Of a stretch of DNA of 14,795 bases, positions 8,253-14,638 are shown one piece after another. Location of the stretch: NCBI GenBank assembly GCA_016207765.1, contig JACQOY010000228.1, positions 1 through 14,795 on the forward strand. The letters run 5' to 3'. The translations under genes were made by a program, and so were the position numbers. Positions within the stretch are counted from its first letter, which is position 1. Every line of letters begins with the position of its first letter. Origin of the DNA: Deltaproteobacteria bacterium. Lineage in GTDB: Bacteria; UBA10199; SBBF01. Below the pieces are notes generated by a model that had not been told where the DNA came from, did no database searches, and saw nothing but the letters and a program-made list of their open reading frames with translations.

Positions 8253-9147
8253 TGACCAGCTCCGCCCCCTTTTGTTCCATTGCCGCTTTCAGGAAAAATT
8301 TCGTAAGATCCGAAACCGCTTTTGGAATTTGGGCCCCCATGATCTGGTTGGCCGAGAGATATTCCTTCAGGTGTTTTGCCTTTTTTTCGTCCACGCACAC
8401 AAATTTGACCGCCAGCTCCCATTCGTTTTCAAGCCGGATGAGCGCTTCGATCTCGCGAATGTCCGGCCTGGAATCTTCGGGCACGCGGAGACGAAAAAAG
8501 AGAGGGGAGTCGATGTTTTGAAAAGCGGAAAGGGCCTCAAGATCACTATCCGTAGGGGGCGCCCGCTCCAGGTATTTTTCGGCGGTTGGGGTGATCATCC
8601 CGGCATTTCCCACAAGCAGAAGTTCATCGGAGGGAAAGGCGACACCCCAAACGGCGTCTTCTTGAAGAACATAGATCGGGATTTTCCCCGTTCGGAGCTC
8701 CGTCAATCTGGTTCCCGACAATTCAGCCGTTTTTTCAAGGTTTTTGAGAATCTCTTCGTGCCGATAGGGGCCGGCGGCAAGTCCTATGAGGGCAGGGCCG
8801 CCGTCGGTTCGTATCATGCCGGCCAAAAATTTCTGGCCCGCAAGGTTCATGAAATTCTGCCCGTTAAAGGGGGGTAGGGAAAACAGAAAATCGGTCAGCG
8901 GTTTCAGGGCGGTTTCCTGAAAGAGGTTTTCGGGATTCGCCGAGAGAATCATCTCCATATCGGGGGGCAACAGATAAAACAGACGTTTGAGCCTTGTTTC
9001 CGGATCGACAGCCGGATCAAACCACGAAGGTTGCCGGACGACCGCGACCGGCTTCGGGGGGGGTTGGCAGGAAAATTTGGAGCAGGAGGAGAGGCATACA
9101 AACAAGAGCAGAAACCAATAGCTCATTTTGCAACGATTCAGTCTCAT
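8170..9147 (-). CDS. Putative lipoprotein of unknown function (325 aa)
   Basis: The chosen start, ATG at 9147, overlaps the upstream gene's stop as ATGA, which suggests translational coupling. An in-frame ATG two codons upstream (9156) is less likely. The N-terminus is a lipoprotein signal: basic MRLNRCK, hydrophobic YWFLLLFVC, then lipobox LSSC with the lipidated cysteine at residue 22, so the mature protein should be anchored facing the periplasm. The mature part has a proline-rich tether and an alpha/beta body starting about LFYLLPPDMEMILSANP. It loosely resembles DUF3352-type proteins, but I cannot confirm a family. Its operon partner is the nucleosidase-like gene. The 3' end overlaps the convergent giant gene by 83 bp. 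The lipoprotein call is solid; the function is unknown. Confidence 0.85.
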   Translation of the reverse strand: MRLNRCKMSYWFLLLFVCLSSCSKFSCQPPPKPVAVVRQPSWFDPAVDPETRLKRLFYLLPPDMEMILSANPENLFQETALKPLTDFLFSLPPFNGQNFMNLAGQKFLAGMIRTDGGPALIGLAAGPYRHEEILKNLEKTAELSGTRLTELRTGKIPIYVLQEDAVWGVAFPSDELLLVGNAGMITPTAEKYLERAPPTDSDLEALSAFQNIDSPLFFRLRVPEDSRPDIREIEALIRLENEWELAVKFVCVDEKKAKHLKEYLSANQIMGAQIPKAVSDLTKFFLKAAMEQKGAELVIKWQIRDIPWEALTGVLTKAMQPASDS

Positions 9148-9992
9148 GTGTCCCATTTCTCGAGCATCTCCATCAACACCCGCGTTATCGCCCTGTTTCC
9201 CTTCATCATGGCCGAGTGGTACTTCGGAAGCGCCAGAAGAAGCTGTGGGTGGGCCAGGGCTTGTCCCAAAAAGTATCCCATCTTCAAATTCCCGTCACGG
9301 TCAAAATTGGTTTCGGGGAGCGCCGACAAATCCCGGTCGAGCGGATCCCAGATCGCGCGGATCGACAGAAAAGGGATTCCGGTCTTTTCGCACTCCCTGG
9401 CAAACGGGAAGGTCTCCATATCCACCGCGATAGCGCCGAATTTTTCCCCCGCTTTTTTCTTTTCATCAGGGGTTGGGAGGACCCGGGCGGCGGTCAAGAG
9501 CGTCCCTTTGGCGGCAGGGAGATTCAGCGAGTGAAGAAGCGTTTCGGCTTTTTGAACCAGATCGGGCCGTATTTTAGCCGATTGTCCGTCCGGATTGAGA
9601 ATGGCCGGGGGGAGCACGATATCTCCCTCTTTGAGATTTGCCGTCAGGCCGCCGGAGAGGCCGAAATGAACGACCATCCGTGGCGGATCTGAAAAGGAAT
9701 GAAAAATGGCACGGGATGTCTGCCGCGCCCGCTCAAAGCCCACCCCTATCTGCCCCAGCAGGATTTCTTTTTTGGCCGATCGCAGGGCTCCCGGTCCCTG
9801 GGGCGCCAGGTCGGGGTCGGAGACCCCGACACCTGGGGCGGCAGAGCCGCTGATCCGGGGCGCTGTTCCGCCCGTTTCAGCCCGGAAAAAATTCAGCCCG
9901 TGAAAGGCAGGGTCTCTCTCAAAGCGAAGGTGCTTTTTCAGTTCCCCCCATTCCGGTTTTGTAGCGCAGACCAACAGCCATTTTGGGAGCAT
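9144..9992 (-). CDS. Nucleoside phosphorylase-superfamily protein, HpnG-like nucleosidase, with in-frame insert
   Basis: This belongs to the PNP/UDP phosphorylase and MTA/SAH nucleosidase superfamily. The glycine-rich GLSGGL (residues 111-116) follows a hydrophobic strand, KEGDIVLP fits the next family block, and VDMETFPFA (190-198) is the family's base/ribose-binding signature with its conserved Met-Glu. IRAIWDPLDRDL after it resembles hopanoid-associated HpnG, which removes adenine from adenosylhopane; this is a best guess, since no other hopanoid gene lies in the window. MTA/SAH nucleosidase or futalosine hydrolase are alternatives. Residues about 41-73 (Gly/Ala/Pro-rich) break the usual spacing before the GQIGVGFERA loop and are encoded by palindromic DNA, so they look like an insert kept in frame. 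A TATAAT at 10002-10007 leaves almost no 5' leader. The stop overlaps the lipoprotein start (ATGA). Confidence 0.85.
   Translation of the reverse strand: MLPKWLLVCATKPEWGELKKHLRFERDPAFHGLNFFRAETGGTAPRISGSAAPGVGVSDPDLAPQGPGALRSAKKEILLGQIGVGFERARQTSRAIFHSFSDPPRMVVHFGLSGGLTANLKEGDIVLPPAILNPDGQSAKIRPDLVQKAETLLHSLNLPAAKGTLLTAARVLPTPDEKKKAGEKFGAIAVDMETFPFARECEKTGIPFLSIRAIWDPLDRDLSALPETNFDRDGNLKMGYFLGQALAHPQLLLALPKYHSAMMKGNRAITRVLMEMLEKWDT
9774..9872 (-). repeat. Palindromic in-frame insert within the nucleosidase gene
   Basis: This segment encodes about 33 residues absent from the expected family spacing. Its core (9806-9836) is a long imperfect palindrome, CCAGGTCGGGGTC-GGA-GACCCCG..ACCTGG, with a 13-bp stem interrupted by a 2-nt bulge. 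A second small hairpin, GCGGC-AGA-GCCGC, adjoins it at 9839-9851. On the coding strand the core contains GTCGGGGTCTCCGACC, very close to GTCGGGCTCCGACC of the QSGSDR repeats. The exact insert edges are estimated from protein spacing. Confidence 0.65.
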
Positions 9993-10001
9993 GATAATCT
10001 A

Positions 10002-10007
10002 ATTATA
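10002..10007 (-). promoter_or_regulatory. Probable -10 box for the nucleosidase-lipoprotein pair
   Basis: A perfect TATAAT on the minus strand lies 9 bp before the ATG at 9992. No convincing -35 box was found (best TGTCTA with an 18-bp spacer), and there is no Shine-Dalgarno, so transcripts would be nearly leaderless. Confidence 0.4.
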
Positions 10008-10094
10008 TGAAATTACTATTGAAAATAGACAGCAAAAAATTTTCAGATTTCTATCCAATACAAGTTCAAATAAGGAGTAGAAATTAAAATTGTT

Positions 10095-10185
10095 GTTTGG
10101 TAAGCTGGCATTGAGCGGTAAGACCACCATGAATTGTCTGGGGTGTTTCCTTCCATCGGAAGGTAAGAGCCTCGGCGAACCAAGT
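10095..10185. other. Intergenic block with paired segments and triple GGTAAG
   Basis: Part of the gene-free 9993-10185 gap; the first ~90 bp of that gap are very AT-rich. The block is GC-richer and contains a perfect hairpin CCTTCC-ATC-GGAAGG (10149-10163), an AGAC/GTCT pairing (10121-10124 with 10136-10139), and outer TTGGT (10097-10101) pairing with ACCAA (10179-10183). GGTAAG occurs three times. There is no T-tract, so it is not a standard terminator. It could be a structured RNA or the end of a mobile element. I do not recognise it. Confidence 0.35.
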
Positions 10186-10863
10186 TTATGGGGCACGCTC
10201 ATTTTTTTTGTCCGGGAGATATAGGTCATCAAATTGAATTTTTTTCATAGCGAAAACATCGTACCATTCTGTGTCTCTTTTTTCATATTTTCTGAAAATT
10301 CCCCACGAAAATAGATCAACGGCCTGCAATGGTTTTATTTCTTTTGAGTCCCGATGAAAAATATCAAGAGGAACTGAGGGTTCGAGGCGGCCTGCCAGTT
10401 GCGATGTAATATAACCATTAAATTCCCGAATTTCCCTTTGGTTCTTGCTTTTATCGATGTAAAGATAAACGCGTGACTCCGCATTTTCAAATGGGAGTTT
10501 ATCAAGCACTTGCCGCGCAATAAAATTGTAAATTCTGGCCTTGTTTCCGATTAATTTTTCGTAGACGCGTCTCTTGTTTAACGTAAGAGAATAAATTGCA
10601 AAAGGAGTTGATTCGACCAGATTGTAAAAGTATTTTTTCACTTCCAGGGTTGTTTCGGTTCCCTTAAGCTCCGCCGCTATTCTTGACCTTTTGCCTTTAG
10701 GATTTATTTTTCTGGCGAGGGTTTTTTTGACTGCTTGGATCAGCTTCCGGTGATTTTCGTTTCCTCGAAGCGCAAGAATCGTGATCGTAAAAAATTTTGA
10801 CGGTTTTTTGTTTACAAAATCAAACCCGAGATCGCCGCTTTCATCAAGATACAGAAACCACAT
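10186..10863 (-). CDS. DUF3800 domain protein (225 aa)
   Basis: The N-terminus MWFLYLDESGDLG is the hallmark of DUF3800, a family with an RNase H-like fold that is frequent in phages, mobile elements and accessory islands; its activity is generally unproven. Acidic positions expected for such a fold are visible: Asp7 and Asp11 in DESGD, Asp137 in YIDKS, and Asp183 in QAVDLFSW near the C-terminus. The length is normal for the family and the gene looks intact. It is more AT-rich than its neighbours, which suggests horizontal transfer. The chosen ATG has only a distant GAGG (about 17 nt upstream), so translation may depend on the small ORF that ends 27 nt upstream. The family call is good; a metal-dependent nuclease role is inference from the fold. 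Confidence 0.85.
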   Translation of the reverse strand: MWFLYLDESGDLGFDFVNKKPSKFFTITILALRGNENHRKLIQAVKKTLARKINPKGKRSRIAAELKGTETTLEVKKYFYNLVESTPFAIYSLTLNKRRVYEKLIGNKARIYNFIARQVLDKLPFENAESRVYLYIDKSKNQREIREFNGYITSQLAGRLEPSVPLDIFHRDSKEIKPLQAVDLFSWGIFRKYEKRDTEWYDVFAMKKIQFDDLYLPDKKNERAP

Positions 10864-10890
10864 TTCAATTTTCTCATTTCCTCTGTAGAT

Positions 10891-10989
10891 TCAGGTTGGC
10901 AGGGCGCCAGCCGCGTAGTTGGCCTCAATAACCCAAAATTCGAGTACTGAGAACCAAAACAACCAAAATCGGTGTGTCTTTTTCTTCAT
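10891..10989 (-). CDS. Small aromatic/hydrophobic ORF (32 aa) upstream of DUF3800
   Basis: The ATG at 10989 is preceded by an ideal Shine-Dalgarno (AAGGAGG, 10996-11002) with a 6-nt spacer, the best ribosome-binding site seen in the window. The peptide starts MKKKTHRFWLFWFSVLEF and ends AAGALPT: basic N-terminus, then a core of Trp, Phe, Leu and Val, like a small membrane peptide or a signal peptide. Its stop is 27 nt before the DUF3800 start, so the two may be co-transcribed. It could be a leader peptide controlling DUF3800, a type I toxin-like peptide, or an accidental ORF antisense to an A-rich element on the other strand. No homologue is recognised. Confidence 0.5.
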   Translation of the reverse strand: MKKKTHRFWLFWFSVLEFWVIEANYAAGALPT

Positions 10990-11018
10990 AGTTTTCCTCC
11001 TTTCTGGTTTTGATTGAC

Positions 11019-11121
11019 CTGTTAGAGTCATTAACCAAGATCGCAGTAATGCGATCTGAAGAAGGGCTATGAGACCGACACACGCCCAGGGAATCGAACC
11101 TTGTGCCACCAACCCTAACAG
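11019..11121. ncRNA. Candidate structured RNA or DNA secondary-structure element
   Basis: This lies in a region without a large gene (10864-11275). CTGTTAG (11019-11025) and CTAACAG (11115-11121) are perfectly complementary. They enclose a perfect 8-bp hairpin AGATCGCA-GTAA-TGCGATCT (11038-11057), whose + strand loop is a GNRA type. A further hairpin, CAGGG/CCTTG, surrounds a GGAATCGAACC tract (11090-11100). On the minus strand it would be the 5' leader of the small ORF. No known RNA family is recognised, and which strand is transcribed is unclear. Confidence 0.4.
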
Positions 11122-11231
11122 CCTGAATCAGCAGGGTCATGTTTTCAACTCTACTCTTTTTGAATAAGACGGCAATTCGAAAAAATTGTCTGCCGGGTAT
11201 GCCGGGACGCGGCTGTTACGCAAATTTCCCA

Positions 11232-11261
11232 TTGCCTTTAAACCCCCATCCTTTCTATACT
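11232..11261 (+). promoter_or_regulatory. Probable promoter of the membrane-fusion protein gene
   Basis: TTGCCT (11232-11237) and TATACT (11256-11261) are separated by 18 bp. The predicted start of transcription is only about 8 nt before ATG 11276, which lacks a Shine-Dalgarno, so the mRNA would be close to leaderless. This placement excludes the upstream in-frame ATG at 11186 as the start. Confidence 0.45.
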
Positions 11262-11275
11262 CGTATCCACCCCTC

Positions 11276-12553
11276 ATGAAATTACGCGATTTAAGCCTCC
11301 CCATCCTTTTGGCGATCACCTTTTCCCTGTCCGATCCCTGCGTGCCGTCCGGCAACAAGGGGCCCGACCAGCCGGGGCCGGAAGATACGGTCCATGAAGT
11401 GAAAACGATCTATCCCCGGTTTGAGGAATCGCCGCGCTATGTCGCCGGGACCGGAACTTTTTCCGCCTCCGACCGGCTCGATGTGAAGGCCGAGTTCGAC
11501 GGCAATATCGAGAAGGTTTATGTGGGGGAAGGGGATACGGCCGCCCAAGGCGATCCGTTGTGTCTTTTTAAAGGGGAGAAGCTGAACGCCGAAATAGAAA
11601 AAAAACAGGCGGAACTGAAAGAGGCCGAAGCCCGCCTGGAACTCGACCGCCGAAATTTTGAGTTGGGGGGCGGCGAAGCAGTCCCCGGAGGGGGCGGCGA
11701 ACCGGCCTTCCCGCCGTCTGCCGAACCGGAAGAGACCGAGTCGGCTTTTTTGGACGAAGAGACGCCCGAAAAGCCGCCTCCCCCAAAACCCGAAAACCAG
11801 ATTGCCCCCCAAGAGCCCTCGCAACCGGTCGATCTGGAGGCCAAAATCCGGCTCGATGAAGCGACGGTTGAACGCCTTTCCGGAGAGCTCGATCAGTTGG
11901 AAGAGCAGTTGAAGAAACTGACGGTCAACGCCCCCATCGCCGGCGTTGTCAACAAGAGGAAGGTCACCGAAGGGGATATCGTGACCGCGGGGAGTTCCCT
12001 CTTCGACATTGTCACCGTCAACCCGATCACCATCAGCTTTGGCATTCCGCAGGAGGCGGCTTCTTATGTGGACAAACTGACCGTGGTCAAGGCGGCTCCG
12101 CTTTCAGCTCCCGACATGACGCTCGAGGGAACCATTTTCTACATCAGCCCCGAAATCGATCCCGCCTCAAAGACCATGCAGGTGAAGGCGCATCTTCCCA
12201 ACGAGAAAGGATTGATCAAGGAAGGCCAGCAGGGAAAGGTTCTGGTGGCGACGCGCAAGATTGAAAAAGTCCTGATGGTGCCGCGCGAGGCGGTGGTTGT
12301 CGAAGAGGACAAGAATTACGTCTATGTGGTGTTTGGGGGGAAGGCGCACAAGACGGCGGTTGCCATTCGCGAGGAAGCGGGGCGGGAAAAGGAAGTGGGA
12401 ATCGACGCGGATATCCGCATTGACGATTCCATCATCGTTGCCGGACAGAAAAATTTGAAAGATGAAAGTTTTGTGAAAGCGGTTGAACTACCGGCGCCCG
12501 AGCCGGCACTTAATCCGATCAAGACCGGTCAACAGAAAAATTCCGCACCGTAG
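11276..12553 (+). CDS. HlyD/AcrA-type periplasmic membrane-fusion protein (425 aa)
   Basis: An adaptor-type subunit that in tripartite efflux or secretion pumps links an inner-membrane transporter to an outer-membrane channel. ATG 11276 was chosen because a hydrophobic signal (MKLRDLSLPILLAITFSLS) follows at once; the upstream in-frame ATG 11186 would bury it. The lipobox is not convincing (SDPC). Domains in order: first lipoyl half (about 65-100, FDGNIEKVYVGEGD), coiled-coil strand one (101-130), low-complexity linker (131-186), coiled-coil strand two (187-214), second lipoyl half (APIAGVVNKRKVTEGDIV), then the beta-barrel and membrane-proximal domains with IDPASKTMQVKAHLPN and VPREAVVV. The linker replaces the normal hairpin tip. 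No transporter gene follows, since the next gene converges, so it is an orphan here or its partner lies elsewhere. Confidence 0.9.
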   Translation: MKLRDLSLPILLAITFSLSDPCVPSGNKGPDQPGPEDTVHEVKTIYPRFEESPRYVAGTGTFSASDRLDVKAEFDGNIEKVYVGEGDTAAQGDPLCLFKGEKLNAEIEKKQAELKEAEARLELDRRNFELGGGEAVPGGGGEPAFPPSAEPEETESAFLDEETPEKPPPPKPENQIAPQEPSQPVDLEAKIRLDEATVERLSGELDQLEEQLKKLTVNAPIAGVVNKRKVTEGDIVTAGSSLFDIVTVNPITISFGIPQEAASYVDKLTVVKAAPLSAPDMTLEGTIFYISPEIDPASKTMQVKAHLPNEKGLIKEGQQGKVLVATRKIEKVLMVPREAVVVEEDKNYVYVVFGGKAHKTAVAIREEAGREKEVGIDADIRIDDSIIVAGQKNLKDESFVKAVELPAPEPALNPIKTGQQKNSAP

Positions 12554-12563
12554 GGGCCCCTAC
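12550..12563. terminator. Perfect palindrome covering both convergent stop codons
   Basis: GTAGGGGCCCCTAC is a perfect 14-bp palindrome. Its TAG (12551-12553) ends the membrane-fusion gene, and its mirror copy (12560-12562) ends the methyltransferase gene on the other strand. It is placed like a bidirectional terminator, but it has little loop and no real T-tract, so termination activity is doubtful. Confidence 0.4.
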
Positions 12564-13375
12564 ATTTTCTGGATTATCTGCGCCAATTTCCGGATTGTTT
12601 CCGGCGTTGTCCCGCAACAACCCCCGATCAGATTCGCCCCTTCATCCACGAATCGTTTTCCCCATCGAACAAATTCATCATCGGCCATGGTTCGATCAAT
12701 TCCCCTATTCGGCTTTATGGCGATCGGCAATTGGGTTTGCTTCTGCAATTTTTGGAATACGGGATAAATCGATTCCGGTCCCTCCGAGCAGTTGAGGCCG
12801 ATGATTGCGACGCCGTTTTGTTCCAGGAAAGAAACGAGAGCGAGCGGATTTTCGCCGGAGGGGAGAAGACCCGATTTGGTCACTGTCATCGAGACGAGAA
12901 GAGGGGTTTTATCATTAATATACGGCTTGGCCGCCCGGACGGCGATCTCCGTTTCCGCCCGGTTGGTCATTGTTTCGAGGGCAATCAGGTCGACGCCTGC
13001 GGACACGAGTGCCTCGATCTGCTCGCGGTAAATCTTGGCGGCGTCATCCGTCTTCTTCCCCAACGGCCCCACACTTCCTGCCACCCATGCCTTATCGCCG
13101 GCAACTTCTCGTGCCAGTCGGACTGCTGTCCGGTTTATCGTTTCAACATCGGTCACATAGTTCCGTGACGCCGTGAACGTATTCGTAAAAATCACCTCCG
13201 CCCCGGCGTCCAGATAGGCTTGGTGAACCTTTTTCACCTCCTCCGGACGTTCAAGTGTCCAAAGCACCGAAGGGACGCCCGGCGGAAGTCCACGGCCTTG
13301 CAATATCGTCCCCATCGCGCCGTCCATGAGGAGGATTTTCTTTTTTAGCTGTTGAATCAAGCTCTGCATGGTCAT
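12560..13375 (-). CDS. Homocysteine S-methyltransferase domain protein (271 aa)
   Basis: Transfers a methyl group to homocysteine to form methionine, in the cytoplasm. The sequence fits the Pfam S-methyl_trans TIM barrel: DGAMGT (18-23), TNTFTAS (64-70), GSVGPLG (100-106), and the zinc-thiolate ligands Cys196 in GLNCSEGP and Cys253-Cys254 in GGCCGTTP. It matches the N-terminal module of MetH or stand-alone enzymes such as MmuM and BHMT. The folate, cobalamin and activation modules of MetH are absent, so the methyl donor (S-methylmethionine, SAM, betaine or a corrinoid partner) cannot be told. The start ATG overlaps the fic stop as ATGA, so it is likely translated by coupling; a second ATG lies two codons in. 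All key residues are present. Confidence 0.92.
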   Translation of the reverse strand: MTMQSLIQQLKKKILLMDGAMGTILQGRGLPPGVPSVLWTLERPEEVKKVHQAYLDAGAEVIFTNTFTASRNYVTDVETINRTAVRLAREVAGDKAWVAGSVGPLGKKTDDAAKIYREQIEALVSAGVDLIALETMTNRAETEIAVRAAKPYINDKTPLLVSMTVTKSGLLPSGENPLALVSFLEQNGVAIIGLNCSEGPESIYPVFQKLQKQTQLPIAIKPNRGIDRTMADDEFVRWGKRFVDEGANLIGGCCGTTPETIRKLAQIIQKM

Positions 13376-14634
13376 TTACCTTTCAAATCAAAAACAAACT
13401 CCCGACCATTTTTACGGGTTTCAAGCAATCCATGTTCTGCCAGATTTAAAAGATCGGTGCGCGCTGTTTGATAAACGACATGGAAAATTTTTTGATACTT
13501 GCTGATCGTTATTGGAAAAAGAGAATTTCTGAAATGAAATTTAAAGAGACGTTCCTGTCGCTGGTTCAAATTCGCGCCCGAGGATTGAATTTTTGTGAGC
13601 CAGGATGCCAGAGACGTTTCCTTCCGCTTTTCCAATTCGACGGTAGTAATTGCCTCTTCAATCATCTTGACGCTGAAGAGGACAAAATAAGTCAGGTCGG
13701 AGTCGACTTGTTCCGTATTCAGCAGGGAATCATAGTAGGCCTTCCGGTTGGCGGCAATGGCCTTTGAGATGGAGAAATATTGCATGAAATCGTATCCGTG
13801 TTTGAGAAGATAGTGGTACATCAAGGCCCGGGCGGTCCGGCCGTTTCCGTCGAAGAAGGGGTGAACATAAACGGTGTAAAAGTGGATCATCGATGCCTTG
13901 ATCGCCGGGTGGACAAAAAGCGAATCGACGTTATCGAAATTAATCCACTCCAACAGCCGATTCATCATTTCCGGCACTTTATCATGCGCCGGCGCCGTAT
14001 AATCGACCTTGTTTTTGGCCTCGTCGTAGACGACAACCAGATCGTTCCGGTATTTTCCGGCAAACGGTTCATCCTGTGGATCGAGTGTCTTTTTCGTCAG
14101 GATGCGGTGCAATTCCAAAACAAACTTTTCATCGACCGATCGGTTTAAGTTTTTAACAATAAACTGCATGGCCCGGTAGTTATTCAGGCACATCTGCTCG
14201 CTTCGTGTTTCGGGCGTGATTTTCTTCCGCGCCAGTTCCTCGGCCTTTTGCCGCGTCGTTTTGGCCCCTTCAATCCATGAGGAATAAAAGGCTTCGTCGA
14301 TCAGGTTTTGAATCAGAAGTTCCTGGAGGACGCCGGGGGAGGTTCCTGACTCAAGCCACTGCGATTTTTGGGTGTCGATCCGGTGAATGATTTTCTCGAT
14401 AGCCGGCGTTTTCCAGAGACGAAACGGATTTCCGGCCTGATCGAGCAACGGGTACTGCGGCTCCGCTTTCTTTTCCCGGAGAGAAAGGATCAGCGGCAAG
14501 AGTTGTTGATCTTTCAGATGAGCCGGAATTCGGTAGCCGATTTCGCGGGGCGGGTAATACCGGGCGTTCATTTCCTCCATGAACAGAAATTTTTCAAGCT
14601 CCGGAGAGGGCTGATTGTCGTTCGATTCAACCAT
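13372..14634 (-). CDS. Fic-domain protein, probable AMPylase with internal inhibitory motif (420 aa)
   Basis: Fic enzymes transfer AMP, or sometimes another phosphate-containing group, from a nucleotide to a hydroxyl of a target protein. The catalytic motif HPFFDGNGR (258-266) is complete, with the general base His258. The inhibitory helix motif SSWIEG (118-123, matching S/T-x-x-x-E-G) lies N-terminal to the core, so this is a class II Fic protein that blocks its own ATP binding through Glu122. The C-terminal ~60 residues (ISKYQKIFHVVYQTARTDLLNL...) look like a winged helix and could bind DNA. The upstream start ATG 14634 lacks a Shine-Dalgarno; ATG 14580 and 14571 are alternatives near a GGAGG. 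The last codon overlaps the methyltransferase start. The repeat array over its promoter, together with the C-terminal winged helix, suggests autoregulation (inference). Confidence 0.93.
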   Translation of the reverse strand: MVESNDNQPSPELEKFLFMEEMNARYYPPREIGYRIPAHLKDQQLLPLILSLREKKAEPQYPLLDQAGNPFRLWKTPAIEKIIHRIDTQKSQWLESGTSPGVLQELLIQNLIDEAFYSSWIEGAKTTRQKAEELARKKITPETRSEQMCLNNYRAMQFIVKNLNRSVDEKFVLELHRILTKKTLDPQDEPFAGKYRNDLVVVYDEAKNKVDYTAPAHDKVPEMMNRLLEWINFDNVDSLFVHPAIKASMIHFYTVYVHPFFDGNGRTARALMYHYLLKHGYDFMQYFSISKAIAANRKAYYDSLLNTEQVDSDLTYFVLFSVKMIEEAITTVELEKRKETSLASWLTKIQSSGANLNQRQERLFKFHFRNSLFPITISKYQKIFHVVYQTARTDLLNLAEHGLLETRKNGREFVFDLKGK

Positions 14635-14638
14635 ATTT

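Noticed and set aside
8188..8877. Long + strand frame opposite the lipoprotein gene
   Set aside because: The minus-strand gene has a clear signal peptide and lipobox and is coupled to its upstream gene; the + frame has biased, unstructured composition and no recognisable motif.
11015..11140. Complete tRNA or tmRNA gene on the minus strand
   Set aside because: Only the T-loop motif fits; no 7-bp acceptor stem, D-arm or anticodon arm with correct spacing could be assembled.
11186..11275. Upstream extension of the membrane-fusion gene (start at ATG 11186)
   Set aside because: It would put about 30 residues before the signal peptide and overlaps the predicted promoter.
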